From Arion vulgaris (lineage: Eukaryota > Mollusca > Gastropoda > Stylommatophora > Arionidae), in NCBI GenBank assembly GCA_020796225.1, contig CM036759.1:1414282-1478281 (forward strand): 64,000 nt of DNA. The letters are read 5' to 3'. The notes beneath the pieces were generated by a model. It made no database searches and was not told the origin of the DNA. It saw nothing but the letters and a program-made list of their open reading frames with translations. Shown here piece by piece: positions 21,691-34,479 of this stretch. A program made the position numbers and the translations under genes. Position 1 is the stretch's first letter, and the number at the start of each line of letters is the position of its first letter.

Positions 21691-22344
21691 AAACAGCGGC
21701 CAACAACTGACCGTACTAGTTGGATGTTGGTTGATCAGTCTGCTTATATACATGTTGTGTTGTTATTTTCAATGTATTTCTGATGTCATTTAGAAGATGT
21801 TTTGTAGCAATGTTTTTCAGATATTTATTTTCAACAGCTACCTGCACATTTTATGGCTTGAATTTAGTATGTCGAGACTATGTTGATATTTATGTGATTA
21901 AACGGTAAATATTCAACTCAATTTGGACATGACAAACACATTACAGAAGAGAGAACTACTATGTAATACTCTTGTACAAGTAATGTTAGGTAAGACAAGG
22001 GAAAAACCCATACAAGTTAAGTCTCTCAAGCCAACCAAGTTAAACAAGAGTTTGTGTTTGTGAACAAGTCTAGATTTATCTCGTCAATACTGAATATAAA
22101 TAAGAGAAGATGGAAACCTGAAAACCTTGGATCTGGGGCAGGGGAGAGAGAAAGAGACAGACAGATAGAGAGAGTTAATGATTGCTAAAAGTACAATCAA
22201 TATTATTAGAGAAATATTAAAATCCAATCAATAATAATATAATGATATGCGCAAGCAAATGCCACATATGTTCATCATGTCTATATGGTTGACAAACATG
22301 GACAATCAGAATGAGAACTAAAACAAAAGTAAATAAAAATGTCA
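21691..22344. other. Non-repetitive spacer, no gene recognised
   Basis: About 650 bp of AT-rich sequence of normal complexity with stops in all frames. A short GA-rich run lies at 22143-22173. I see no transposon end, RNA gene or coding frame. Confidence 0.4.
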
Positions 22345-25300
22345 GCAAATGAAAGAATGAAAGAATGAACCAATGAAAGAATGAAAGAATGAACCAATGA
22401 AAGAATGAAAGAATGAACCAATGAAAGAATGAACCAATGAAAGAATGAACCAATGAAAGAATGAACCAATGAAAGAATGAACCAATGAAAGAATGAACCA
22501 ATGAAAGAATGAACCAATGAAAGAATGAACCAATGAAAGAATGAAAGAATGAACCAATGAAAGAATGAAAGAATGAACCAATAAAAAAATGAAAGAATGA
22601 ACCAATGAAAGAATGATAGAATGAAAGAGTGAAAGAATGAAAGAATAAAAGAATGAAAGAATGAACCAATGAAAGAATGAACCAATGAAAGAATGAACCA
22701 ATGAAAGAATGAACCAATGAAAGAATGAACCAATCAAAGAATGAAAGAATGAACCAATGAAAGAATGAAAGAATGAACCAATGAAAGAATGAACCAATGA
22801 AAGAATGAAAGAATGAACCAATGAAAGAATGAAAGAATGAAAGAATGAACTAGTGAAAGAATGAAAGAATGAAAGAATGAAAGAATGAACCAGTGAAAGA
22901 ATGAAAGAATGAAAGAATGAACCAATGAAATAATGAAAGAATGAAAGAATGAAAGAATGAAAGAATGAACCAATGAAAGAATGAACCAATGAAAGAATGA
23001 ACTAATGAAAGAATGAAAGAATGAACCAATGAAAGAATGAACCAATGAAAGAATGAAAGAATGAACCAATGAAAGAATGAACCAATGAAAGAATGAAAGA
23101 ATGAACCAATAAAAGAATGAAAGAATGAACCAATGAAAGAATGAAAGAATGAACCAATGAAAGAATGAAAGAATGAACCAATGAAAGAACAGAAAGAATT
23201 AAAAATGAAGAATGAAAGAATGAACAAATGAAAGAATGAACAAATGAAAGAATGAACCAATGAAAGAATGAAAGAATGAACCAATGAAAGAATGAAAGAA
23301 TGAAAGAATGAACCAATGAAAGAATGAAAGAATGAAAGAATGAAAGAATGAACCAATGAAAGAAAGAAAGAATGAAAGAATTAACCAATGAAAGAATGAA
23401 AGAATGAAAGAATGAACCAATGAAAGAATGAACCAATGAAAGAATGAAAGAATGAAAGAATGAACCATTAAAAAAATGAACCAATGAAAGAATGAAAGAA
23501 TGAAAGAATGAACCAATGAAAGAATGAACCAATGAAGAATGAAAGAATGAAAGAATGAACCATTAAAAAATGAACCAATGAAAGAATGAAAGAATGAAAG
23601 AATGAACCAATGAAAGAATGAAAGAATGAAAGAATGAACCAATGAAAGAATGAACCAATGAAAGAATGAAAGAATGAACCAATAAAAGAATGAAAGAATG
23701 AACCAATGAAAGAATGAAAGAATGAACCAATGAAAGAATGAAAGAATGAACCAATAAAAGAATGAAAGAATGAACCAATAAAAGAATGAACCAATGAAAG
23801 AATGAAAGAATGAACCAATGAAAGAATGAAAGAATGAAGCAATAAAAGAATGAAAGAATGAACCAATGAAAGAATGAAAGAATGAACGAATGAAAGAATG
23901 AACCAATGAAAGAATGAACCAATGAAAGAATGAAAGAATGAACCAATGAAAGAATGAAAGAATGAAGCAATAAAAGAATGAAAGAATGAACCAATGAAAG
24001 AATGAAAGAATGAAAGAATGAACGAATGAAAGAATGAAAGAATGAACCAATGAAAGAATGAAAGAATGAACAATAAAAGAATGAAAGAATGAACCAATAA
24101 AGAATGAAAGAATGAACAATGAAGAATGAAAATGAAAGAATGAACCAATGAAAGAATGAACCAATGAAAGAATGAACCAATAAAAGAATGAAAGAATGAA
24201 CCAATGAAGGAATGAAAGAATGAAAGAATGAACCAATGAAAGAATGAAAGAATGAAAGAATGAACCAATGAAAGAATGAACCAATGAAAGAATGAACCAA
24301 TGAAAGAATGAACCAATAAAAGAATGAACCAATGAAAGAATGAACCAATGAAAGAATGAACCAATAAAAGAATGAACCAATGAAAGAATGAACCAATGAA
24401 AGAATGAACCAATGAAAGAATGAACAAATGAAAGAATGAACCAATGAAAGAATGAAAGAATGAAACAATGAAAGAATGAAAGAATGAACCAATGAAAGAA
24501 TGAAACAATGAAAGAATGAAAAGAAATGAAAATGAAGAATGAACCAATGAAAGAATGAAAATGAAAGAATGAACCAATGAAAGAATGAACCAATGAAAGA
24601 ATGAAAGAATGAACCAATGAAAGAATGAACCAATGAAAGAAATGAAAGAATGAACCAATGAAAGAATGAACCAATGAAAGAATGAAAGAATGAAAGAATA
24701 AAAGAATGATCCAATGAAAGAATGAACCAATGAAAGAATGAAAGAATGAAAGAATGAACCAATGAAAGAATGAACCAATGAAAGAATGAAAGAATGAAAG
24801 AATGAAAAAGAATGAACCAATGAAAGAATGAAAGAATGATTGAATGAAAGAATGAAAGAATGAAAGAATGAAAGAATGAACCAATGAAAGAATGAAAGAA
24901 TGAACCAATGAAAGAATGAAAGAATGAAAGAATCAAGAAGAATGAAAGAGATGAAAGAATGAACCAATGAAAGAATGAACCAATGAAAGAATGAAAGAAT
25001 GAAAAGAGATGAACCAATGAAAGAATGAACCAATGAAAGAATGAAAAGAATGAACCAATGAAAAGAATGAACCAATGAAAGAATGAAAGAAATTTAACCA
25101 ATGAAAGAATGAACCAATGAAAGAATGAACCAATGAAAGAGTGAACCAATGAAAGAATGAAAGAATGAACCAATGAAAGAATGAACCAATGAAAGAATGA
25201 ACCAATGAAAGAGTGAACCAATGAAGAAGAATGAAAAGAATGAAAGAATGAACCAATGAAAAGAGTGAACCAATGAAAGAATGAAAGAATGAAAGAATGA

Positions 25301-27700
25301 AAGAATGAAAGAATGAACCAATGAAAGAATGAAAAGAATGAGCCAATGAAAGAATGAAAAGAATGAGAAAAATGAAAGAATGAAAAATGAAAAAGAATGG
25401 AAAAATGAAAGAATGAAAGAATGAACCAATGAAAGAATGAACCAGTGAAAGAATAAACCAATGAAAGAATGAACCAATGAAAGAATGAACCAATGAAAGA
25501 ATGAACCAATGAAAGAATGAAAGAATGAACCAATGAAAAGAATGAACCAGTGGGAAAGAATAAACCAATGAAAGAATGAACCAATGAAAGAATGAACCAA
25601 TGAAAGAATGAACAAATGAAAGAATGAAAGAATGAACCAATGAAAGAATGAACCAATGAAAGAATGAAAAGAATGAACCAATGAAAGAATGAAAGAATGA
25701 ACCAATGAAAGAATAAATCAATGAAAGAATGAAAGAATGAAAGAATGAAAGAATGAACCAATGAAAGAATGAAAGAATGAAAAGAATGAACCAATGAAAG
25801 AATGAACCAATGAAAGAATGAAAGAATGAAAAGAATGAACCAATGAAAGAATGAAAGAATGAACCAATGAAAGAATGAAAGAATGAACCAATGAAAGAAT
25901 GAAAGAATGAAAGAATGAACCAATGAAAGAATCAACCAATGAAAGAATGAAAGAATGAAAGAATGAAAGAATGAACCAATGAAAGAATGAAAGAATGAAT
26001 GAATGAAAGAATGAAAGAATGAAAGAATGAAAAGAAATGAACCAATGAAAGAATGAAAGAATGAACCAATGAAAGAATGAAAGAATGAAAGAATGAAAGA
26101 ATGAAAGAATGAACCAATGAAAGAATGAACCAATGAAAGAATGAACAAATGAAAGAATGAAAGAATGAAGAGAATGAAAAATGAAAAGATGGAAAAATGA
26201 AAGAATGAAAGAATGAAAGAATGAAAGAATGAACCAATGAAAGAATGAAAGAATGAACCAATGAAAGAATGAAAGAATGAAAGAATGAAAGAATGAAAGA
26301 ATGAACCAATGAAAGAATGAAAGAATGAAAGAATGAACCAATGAAAGAATGAAAGAATGAAAGAATAAACCAATGAAAGAATGAACCAATGAAGAAGAGA
26401 TAAACCAATGAAATAATGAACCAATGAAAGAATGAAAGAATGAAAGAATGGAAAAATGAAAGAATGAAAGAATGGAAAAATGAAAGAATGAAAAGAATGA
26501 ATGAGCCAATGAAAGAATGAAAGAATGAACCAATGAAAGAATGAACCAATGAAAGAATAAACCAATGAAAGAATGAACCAATGAAAGAATGAAAGAATGA
26601 ACCAATGAAAAAATGAAAGAATGAACCAATGAAAGAATGAAAGAATGAACTAATAAAAGAATGAAAAAATGAAAGAATGAAGAAATGAAAGAATGGAAAA
26701 ATGAAATAATGAAAGAATGAACCAATGAAAAAATGAAAGAATGGAAAAATGAAAGAATGAAAGAATAAATCAATGAAGGAATGAACCAATGAAAGAAGGA
26801 ACCAATGAAAGAATGTACCAATGAAGAATGAAGAATGACAATGAAAGATGAACCAATGAAAGAATGAAAATAAACCAATAAAATGAAAGAATAAACCAAT
26901 GAAAGAATAAACCAAGAGAATGAAAATGAAGAATGAAAGAATGAAAAGACCAATGAAGAATAAACCAATAAAGAATGAAAGAATAACCAATGAAAGAATA
27001 AACCAATGAAAAGAAATGAACCAATGAAAGAATGAACAATGAAAGAATAAACCAATGAAAGAATAAACAATGAACCAACGAAAGAATGAAAGAATGAAAG
27101 AATGAAAGAATGAAAAATGAAAGAATAAAAAAATGAAAGAATGAAAGAATGAAAGAATGAAAGAATAAACCAATGAAAGAATAAACCAATGAAAGAATGA
27201 AAGAATGAAAGAATGAAAAAATGAACGAATGAAAGAATGAACCAATGAAATAATAAACCAATGAAAGAAAAAACCAATGAAAGAATGAAAGAATGAAAGA
27301 ATGAAAGAATGATAGAATGGAAAAATGAAAGAATGAAAGAATAAAAGAATGAAAGAATAAACCAATGAAAGAATAAACCAATGAACCAATGAAAGAATGA
27401 AAGAATGAAAGAATGAAAGAATGAAAGAATGAAAGAATGAAAGAATAAACCAATGAAAGAATGAACCAATGAAAGAATAAACCAATGAAATAATGAACCA
27501 AGGAAAGAATGAAAGAATGAAAGAATGGAAAAATGAAAGAATGAAAGAATGGAAAAATGAAAGAATGAAAGAATGAACCAATGAAAGAATAAACCAATGA
27601 AAGAATAAAACAATGAACCAATGAAAGAATGAAGGAATGAAAGAATGAAAGAATGAAAGAATGAAAGAATGAAAGAATGAAAGAATGAAAGAATGAAAGA
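22345..27700. repeat. 5.4-kb array of GAATGAAA and GAACCAAT octamers
   Basis: Two 8-bp words, GAAAGAAT and GAACCAAT, are strung together in irregular order, often as a 16-bp dimer AAAGAATGAACCAATG. From about 26390 rightward AATAAACCAATG units become common, whereas the left part uses AATGAACCAATG. There are also GGAAAAATG units in the right half. Hundreds of CCAAT words are present. Minus-strand frames stay open for up to 1000 codons of Phe/His/Ser/Ile/Leu repeats; this is a property of the repeat, not a gene. Confidence 0.97.
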
Positions 27701-27764
27701 ATGAGGAGTGAATTATTTGAAATAGATTAGAGATGGACAAATCGAATACTAGAACATATACAGC

Positions 27765-29275
27765 GACACGTCACACTTCTAAACACACACACATATGTTG
27801 TATACAGCGACAGGTAACACCTATAAACCCATACACATGTGAGATATATACAGCGACACGTCACACCTATAAACACACAAACACATGTTAGATGTATACA
27901 GTGGCACGTCACACTTATAAACACACACACACTAGTTGTATACAGTGACACGTCACACTTATAAACACACACACACTAGTTGTATACAGTGACACGTCAC
28001 ACTTATAAACACACACACACTAGTTGTATATAGTGACACGTCACACTTATAAACACACACACACTAGTTGTATACAGTGACACGTCACACTTATAAACAC
28101 ACACACATTAGTTGTATATAGTGACACGTCACACTTATAAACACACACACACTAGTTGTATACAGTGACACGTCACACTTATAAACACACACACAATTAG
28201 ATTTATATAGTGACACGTCACACTTATAAACACACACACATAGATTGTATAAGTGACACGTCACACTTATAAACACACACACATTAATTGTATACAGTGA
28301 CACGTCACACTTATAAACACACACACACTAGCTGTATACAGTGACACGTCACACTTATAAACACACACACATTAATTGTATACAGTGACACGTCACACTT
28401 ATAAATACACACACATTAATTGTATACAGTGACACGTCACACTTATAAACACACACACATTAATTGTATACAGTGACACGTCACACTTATAAACACACAC
28501 ACAAATTAGATTATCAGTGAGTGTTCACACATTGTTAGTACACGTCACTTATAAACACACACACATTAATTGTATACAGTGACACGTCACACTTATAAAC
28601 ACACACACACTAGCTGTATACAGTGACACGTCACACTTATAAACACACACACATTAATTGTATACAGTGACACGTCACACTTATAAATACACACACATTA
28701 ATTGTATACAGTGACACGTCACACTTATAAACACACACACATTAATTGTATACAGTGACACGTCACACTTATAAACACACACACACACACACATTAGATG
28801 TATACAGTGACACGTCACACTTATAAACACACACACAAATTAGATTTATACAGTGACACGTCACGCTTATAACACACACAAAATTAGATTTATATAGTGA
28901 CACGTCACACTTATAAACACACACACATTAATTGTATACAGTGACACGTCACACTTATAAACACACACACACACACACATTAGATGTATACAGTGACACG
29001 TCACACTTATAAACACACACACACACACACATTAGATGTATACAGTGACACGTCACACTTATAAACACACACACACACACACATTAGATGTATACAGTGA
29101 CACGTCACGCTTATAAACACACACACACACATTAGATGTATACAGTGACACGTCACGCTTATAAACAATAGTATCAGTGACACGTCACGCTTATAAACAA
29201 TATGTATACAGTGACACGTCACGCTTATAAACAATATGTATACAGTGACACGTCACGCTTATAAACAATATGTAT
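27765..29275. repeat. ~44-bp minisatellite with an embedded (CA)n tract, about 32 units
   Basis: Each unit contains GTATACAGTGACACGTCACAC, minus one base, then TTATAAACACACACAC and a short AT linker. The CA tract length varies (longest near 28770-29080), which makes the period vary from about 42 to 52 bp. The conserved part TGACACGTCA is a near-palindrome. Units at 29150-29275 have lost the CA tract and shrink to about 34 bp. Confidence 0.95.
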
Positions 29276-29361
29276 AATATAAAATGGATAATATTGTTGA
29301 CAAGATAGTGAAATCTATATCAATAAATAAATAAATAACAAACATAAACTCGAGATGATCA

Positions 29362-29808
29362 GTTGTATGTTTAACTTTGTTGTATGTTCAACTTTGTTGT
29401 ATGTTCAACTTTGTTGTATGTTCAATTTTGTTGTATGTTCAACTTTGTTGTATGTTTAACTTTGTTGTATGTTTAACTTTGTTGTATGTTCAACTTTGTT
29501 GTATGTTTAACTTTGTTGTATGTTCAATTTTGTTGTATGTTCAACTTTGTTGTATGTTTAACTTTGTTGTATGTTCAACTTTGTTGTATGTTTAACTTTG
29601 TTGTATATTCAACTTTGTTGTATGTTCAACTTTGTTGTATGTTTAACTTTGTTGTATGTTCAATTTTGTTGTATGTTTAACTTTGTTGTATGTTTAACTT
29701 TGTTGTATGTTCAATTTTGTTATATGTTCAATTTTGTTATATATTTAACTTTGTTGTATGTTCAACTTTGTTGTATGTTCAACTTTGTTGTATGTTTAAC
29801 TTTGTTGA
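29362..29808. repeat. 17-bp minisatellite, about 26 units
   Basis: The unit is TTGTATGTTCAACTTTG, with TTCAAC, TTTAAC and TTCAAT variants. The plus strand is stop-free in several phases (Cys/Phe/Val/Leu-rich readings), which is a consequence of the repeat. Confidence 0.95.
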
Positions 29809-29904
29809 TGGAACAAATTGACAATGCGAAGTTAAAAATAAAATGTTTTTATCGTTTGATAAACAACTTGTATTTGTCTTCAACAATTTGGAAAACTTTA
29901 AAAT

Positions 29905-30232
29905 CAAGTCAGCAGTCACATCAAGATCAAGTCAGCAGTCACATCAAGATCAAGTCAGCAGTCACATTAAGATCAAGTCAGCAGTCACATCAAGATCAAG
30001 TCAGCAGTCACATTAAGATCAAGTCAGCAGTCACATTAAGATCAAGTCAGCAGTCACATCACGATCAAGTCAGCAGTCACATTAAGATCAAGTCAGCAGT
30101 CACATCACGATCAAGTCAGCAGTCACATCACGATCAAGTCAGCAGTCACCTTAAGATCAAGTCAGCAGTCACATTAAGATCAAGTCAGCAGTCACATTGA
30201 GATCAAGTCAGCAGTCACATTAAGATCAAGTC
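29905..30232. repeat. 23-bp minisatellite, about 14 units
   Basis: The unit is AAGTCAGCAGTCACAT plus TAAGATC, with CAAG, TAAG and CACG variants at one position. It follows the 17-bp array after about 95 bp of ordinary sequence. Confidence 0.95.
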
Positions 30233-30244
30233 AACAAAAAGAAT

Positions 30245-31255
30245 AAAAATGTCCCATTTTGTGTGTGTGAGAGATGAGAAAATAAATGTCACATTTTGTG
30301 TGTGTGAGAGATGAGAAAATAAATGTCACATTTTGTGTGTGTGAGAGATGAGAAAATAAATGTCACATTTTGTGTGTGTGAGAGATGAGAAAATAAATGT
30401 CACATTTTGTGTGTGTGAGAGATGAGAAAATAAATATGTCACATTTTGTGTGTGTGAGAGATGAGAAAATAAATGTCACATTTTGTGTGTGTGAGAGATG
30501 AGAAAATAAATGTCACATTTTGTGTGTGTGAGAGATGAGAAAATAAATGTCACGTTTTGTGTGTGTGAGAGATGAGAAAATAAATGTCACATTTTGTGTG
30601 TGTGAGAGATGAGAAAATAAATGTCACATTTTGTGTGTGTGAGAGATGAGAAAATAAATATGTCACATTTTGTGTGTGTGAGAGATGAGAAAATAAATGT
30701 CACATTTTGTGTATGTGAGAGATGAGACAATAAATGTCACATTTTGTGTGTGTGAGAGATGAGAAAATAAATGTCACATTTTGTGTGTGTGAGAGATGAG
30801 AAAATAAATATGTCACATTTTGTGTGTGTGAGATGAGAAAATAAATGTCACATTTTGTGTGTGTGAGAGATGATAAAATAAATATGTCACATTTTGTGTG
30901 TGTGAGAGATGAGAAAATAAATGTCACATTTTGTGTGTGTGAGAGATGAGAAAATAAATGTCACATTTTGTGTGTGTGTGAGATGAGAAAATAAATGTCA
31001 CATTTTGTGTGTGTGTGAGATGAGAAAATAAATGTCACATTTTGTGTGTGTGTGAGATGAGAAAATAAATGTCACATTTTGTGTGTGTGTGAGATGAGAA
31101 AATAAATATGTCACATTGTGTGTGTGAGAGATGAGAAAATAAATGTCACATTTTGTGTGTGTGTGAGATGAGAAAATAAATATGTCACATTTTGTGTGTG
31201 TGTGAGATGAGAAAATAAATATGTCACATTTTGTGTGTGTGTGTGAGAGATGAGA
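30245..31255. repeat. 37-bp minisatellite, about 27 units
   Basis: The unit begins GTCACATTTTGTGTGTGTGA and ends GAGATGAGAAAATAAAT. A two-base AT insertion (AAATATGTC) occurs in about one unit in four. In the right third GTGTGTGAGAGATG becomes GTGTGTGTGAGATG, that is, the GT tract grows at the expense of the GA tract. Confidence 0.95.
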
Positions 31256-31334
31256 AAAACAACAACATACATTTTAATTTTATGAGATTTTATTATTCAT
31301 TGAATATTGAACTTAAGTGATGACATACATTTAC

Positions 31335-31371
<37 letters not shown>

Positions 31372-31594
31372 TAGTGATGTGCGTGCCCAAGTGAGTGGTG
31401 GCATGGATGTTGTTATTCTCAAAGTGTAGACGGTTCCAAGCAATGGATGGTTAGACATGGATTAGCGATGGATTAGCGATGGATTAGCGATGGAGTCTCC
31501 TCACGAATATCGTTTTGATCGTATCCTTTTCCCCTTGTCTGTTCAAATTGTCAGTTTTAGTATTCAAGTGACTATTCATATTTTAGAAATCTAT
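31256..31594. other. Spacer with a (CAGA)n microsatellite and a 12-bp repeat
   Basis: (CAGA)n lies at 31336-31371 and GGATTAGCGAT repeats three times at 31457-31490. The rest is ordinary sequence without a recognised gene. Confidence 0.6.
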
Positions 31595-32008
31595 AACTGT
31601 CGCCAAGATTGTCACAGCTGTGGCTAAGATTGTCACAATTATGGCTAATTTTGTCACAGCTGTGGCTAAGATTGTCACAATTATGGCTAACTTTGTCACA
31701 GCTGTGGCTAACATTGTCACAACTGTGGCTACGATTGTCACAGCTGTGGCTAAGATTGTCACAATTATGGCTAATTTTGTCACAGCTGTGGCTAACATTG
31801 TCACAGCTAGAGCTATGATTGTCACAATTATGACTAACTTTGTCACAACTGTGGCTACGATTGTCACAGCAGTGGCTAAGATTGTCACAATTATGGCTAA
31901 TTTTGTCCCAGCTGTGGCTAACATTGTCACAGCTAGGGCTAAGATTGTCACAGCTGTGGCTAAGATTGTCACAACTGTGGCTACGATTGTTACAGCTGTG
32001 GCTAAGAT
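31595..32008. repeat. 21-bp minisatellite, about 20 units
   Basis: The unit is GTGGCTAAGATTGTCACAGCT, minus one base at its edges, with AATTATGGC and CAACTGTGG variants. Most units contain the palindrome CAGCTG. Seven codons per unit give open frames on both strands (Ala/Thr/Val/Ile/Leu on the minus strand). It abuts the LINE fragment that starts at about 32005. Confidence 0.95.
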
Positions 32009-32193
32009 TGACATATCTTTCTTTTTTCTGCCCATGGTATTCGTAGAATCTTTCTGTAGCATTTAGTTTCGAAGGACTGGATTTTCGTTCTTAATTTTTG
32101 TGTAATAGTCCATGATTCACAACCATAAGTAGCCACTGGGAAAATGCATGCTCTCAATATTTTAATTTTAGTATTTTGCTGGTTCTTTACCAC
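32005..32193 (-). pseudogene. LINE RT thumb/C-terminal fragment (minus strand)
   Basis: The minus-strand frame reads VATYGCESWTITQKL and then CYRKILRIPWAEKR. This is the 'Y-G-x-E-S-W ... R-x-x-L-R-I-P-W' region that follows the RT palm in RTE-like non-LTR elements. It stops at the border of the 21-bp array. A plus-strand piece of the same protein region begins at 32511, so the element is broken and inverted. Confidence 0.8.
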
Positions 32194-32195
32194 AT

Positions 32196-32510
32196 GTTCT
32201 TCATATGTAAATATACTAGTACATTACTTCATATGTAAATATACTAGTACATTACTTCATATGTAAATATACTAGTACATTACTTCATATGTAAATATAC
32301 TAGTACTACCTAATGTTGAAGTGGAAAATCATACAGATTTATGTATATCATATCTTTATGTACTCTATGTATATCAGATCTCTATGTGATTTATGTATAT
32401 CAGATCTCTATGTGATTTATGTATATCATATCTCTATGTGATTTATGTATATCATATCTCTATGTACTTTTGTATATCATATATCTATGTGATTTTGTAT
32501 ATAAGTGTTA
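32196..32510. repeat. Two short arrays between inverted LINE pieces (28 bp x4, 26 bp x6)
   Basis: ACTTCATATGTAAATATACT plus AGTACATT repeats four times at 32198-32305. ATGTATATCAGATCTCTATG plus TGATTT repeats about six times at 32340-32510. Both are AT-rich and each is internally well conserved. Confidence 0.9.
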
Positions 32511-32940
32511 CAGAGGTGTCATCCGTATATCATGGACAGAGAAGAGAACAGATAAATCTACACAGAAAGAACTAAAAAAACAAAGAAAACTGGCTGATGC
32601 GACAAATAAGGAAGAGAAAATTGAGGTATATTTTGGACATATAAAAAGAAAACTGGCTGATGTGACAAATAAGGAAGAGAAAATTGAGGTATATTTTGGA
32701 CATATAAAAAGACACGAAGGGTTGGAAAAGACCATTAGGGAAAGAGATATCCCGGCAAAGATGAGAAAAAAAAGAACAAGGAGAAGATGGATTCAGGATG
32801 TAATTGATGATTTGTGCATGACGGCTGCAGTGGCGGGGGTCTATGATAGAGAGACATTCAGAATGACAGTTAATGTAGTCAAATTTGCTAAAGACAAACT
32901 ATTTGATGATGATGATGACATTTCTAATATTACCATTTAA
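32511..32940 (+). pseudogene. LINE ORF2 3' end with an in-frame 63-bp duplication
   Basis: A plus-strand frame of about 140 codons encodes the end of a non-LTR element ORF2: RISWTEKRTD near the start, FGHIKRHEGLEKTI in the middle, then a basic RKKRTRRRWIQDVIDDL segment, ending in an Asp run from GATGATGATGAC, typical of the short GAT-rich tails of RTE elements. A 63-bp segment (AAAACTGGCTGATGCGAC onward) is present twice in tandem (from about 32585 and 32648), adding 21 residues in frame. The same tail recurs at 46714-47035. There is no start and no RT core here, so it is a fragment. Confidence 0.8.
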
Positions 32941-33256
32941 TGTCTAAGAAACAGTAATATATTTCCGTGTGCACTACAAACACAAATTATTGTTTGAAAA
33001 AAAACCCAGACAAAAACCCAGACAAAAAAAGAAAAACAAAAGAATATCTGAAGAGCAACTAAAAAAGATAAAGATATTTGATGTATGTTGTCATATATTT
33101 CTATCGCTATTCAAGAAATTGTACAAAGTGTTAAACTATTAACAAAATAAAATAATCAACAAATTCTACAGAAATCTGATCGCATTAATTACCCAGAATT
33201 GTTAGTTTTCTTCATAGACATGGGAGGTGTCTCTTTTATGACTTCAGAATAACCAA

Positions 33257-33290
<34 letters not shown>

Positions 33291-33313
33291 CTCTCTCATT
33301 CTCTCTCTTTCTC

Positions 33314-33347
<34 letters not shown>

Positions 33348-33504
33348 ACTCTCAAGTCATGACAGAAATGTAAGTTTTCTTCATAACCATGAGCTGTGTC
33401 TCTTATCTGACGTCAGAATGACCAACTCTCTCAAGTTACGAAAGTAATTAAAAATTCAGTGATTTTTACCAAATTTAGGTGTGTTTTTAGTTTTTTCTTG
33501 AGTC
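32941..33504. other. Non-repetitive spacer with a (CT)n tract
   Basis: Ordinary AT-rich sequence with a CTCTCT/CTATCT tract at 33258-33355. ATGAGCTGTGTCTC and AACCAACTCTCTC phrases on either side of the tract are similar, suggesting a diverged direct duplication around it. No gene is seen. Confidence 0.5.
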
Positions 33505-33662
33505 TAGTGGACCATAAGCTTTAGTCTAGTGACATAAGCTTTAATCTAGCGATCATAAGCTTTAGTCTAGTGACATAAGCTTTAGTCTAGTGACATAAGC
33601 TTTAGTCTAGTGATCATAAGCTTTAGTCTAGTGACATAAGCTTTAGTCTAGTGATCATAAGT
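33505..33662. repeat. 20-bp minisatellite, about 8 units
   Basis: The unit is TTTAGTCTAGTGACATAAGC, with GATCATAAGC variants two bases longer. Confidence 0.9.
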
Positions 33663-33714
33663 GATGCATGTTTTATTTGTTGCTTAGATTCAAGACAACT
33701 TGTCAATCATTAAT

Positions 33715-34455
33715 AATAATACCATGTTTCTGTCAACATTTATAATAATAATACCACGTTTCTGTCAACATTTACAATAATAATACCATGTTTCTGTCAA
33801 CATTTACAATAATAATACCATGTTTCTGTGGCATTTACAATAATAATACCATGTTTCTGTGGCCATTTACAATAAGAATATCATGTTTCTGTCAACATTT
33901 ACAACAACAATACCGTGTTTCTGTCAACATTTACAATAACAATACCATGATTCTGTCAACATTTACAATAACAATACCATGTTTCTGTCAACATTTACAA
34001 TAATAATACCATGTTTCTGTCAACATTTACAATAATAAGACCGTGTTTCTGTGGCCATTTACAATAATAATACCATGTTTCTGTCAACATTTGCAATAAT
34101 AATACCATGTTTCTGTCAATATTTGCAATAATAATACCATGTTTCTGTCAACATTTACAATAATAATACCATGTTTCTGTCAACATTTACAATAATAATA
34201 CCATGTTTCTGTCACAATAATAATACCATGTTTCTGTGGCATTTACAATAATAATACCATGTTTCTGTGGCCATTTACAATAAGAATATCATGTTTCTGT
34301 CAACATTTACAACAACAATACCGTGTTTCTGTCAACATTTACAATAACAATACCATGATTCTGTCAACATTTACAATAACAATACCATGTTTCTGTCAAC
34401 ATTTATAATAACAATACCATGTTTCTGTCAACATTTACAACAACAATACCATGTT
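33715..34455. repeat. 32-bp minisatellite with a 408-bp higher-order repeat, about 23 units
   Basis: The unit is ACCATGTTTCTGTCAAC plus ATTTACAATAATAAT. A run of marked variants (CTGTGGCATTT, CTGTGGCCATTT, AAGAATATC, CAACAACAATACCGTG, CCATGATTCTG) occurs in the same order twice, 408 bp apart (CCGTG at 33913 and 34321), so a block of about 12-13 units was duplicated. Confidence 0.95.
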
Positions 34456-34479
34456 TCAACTTATGTCACACTGATGGAT

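Noticed and set aside
22217..27740. Frames of up to 1000 codons rich in Phe, His, Ser, Ile and Leu
   Set aside because: They are the octamer array read in stop-free phases, with overlapping frames of equal length. No gene-like sequence lies at either end.
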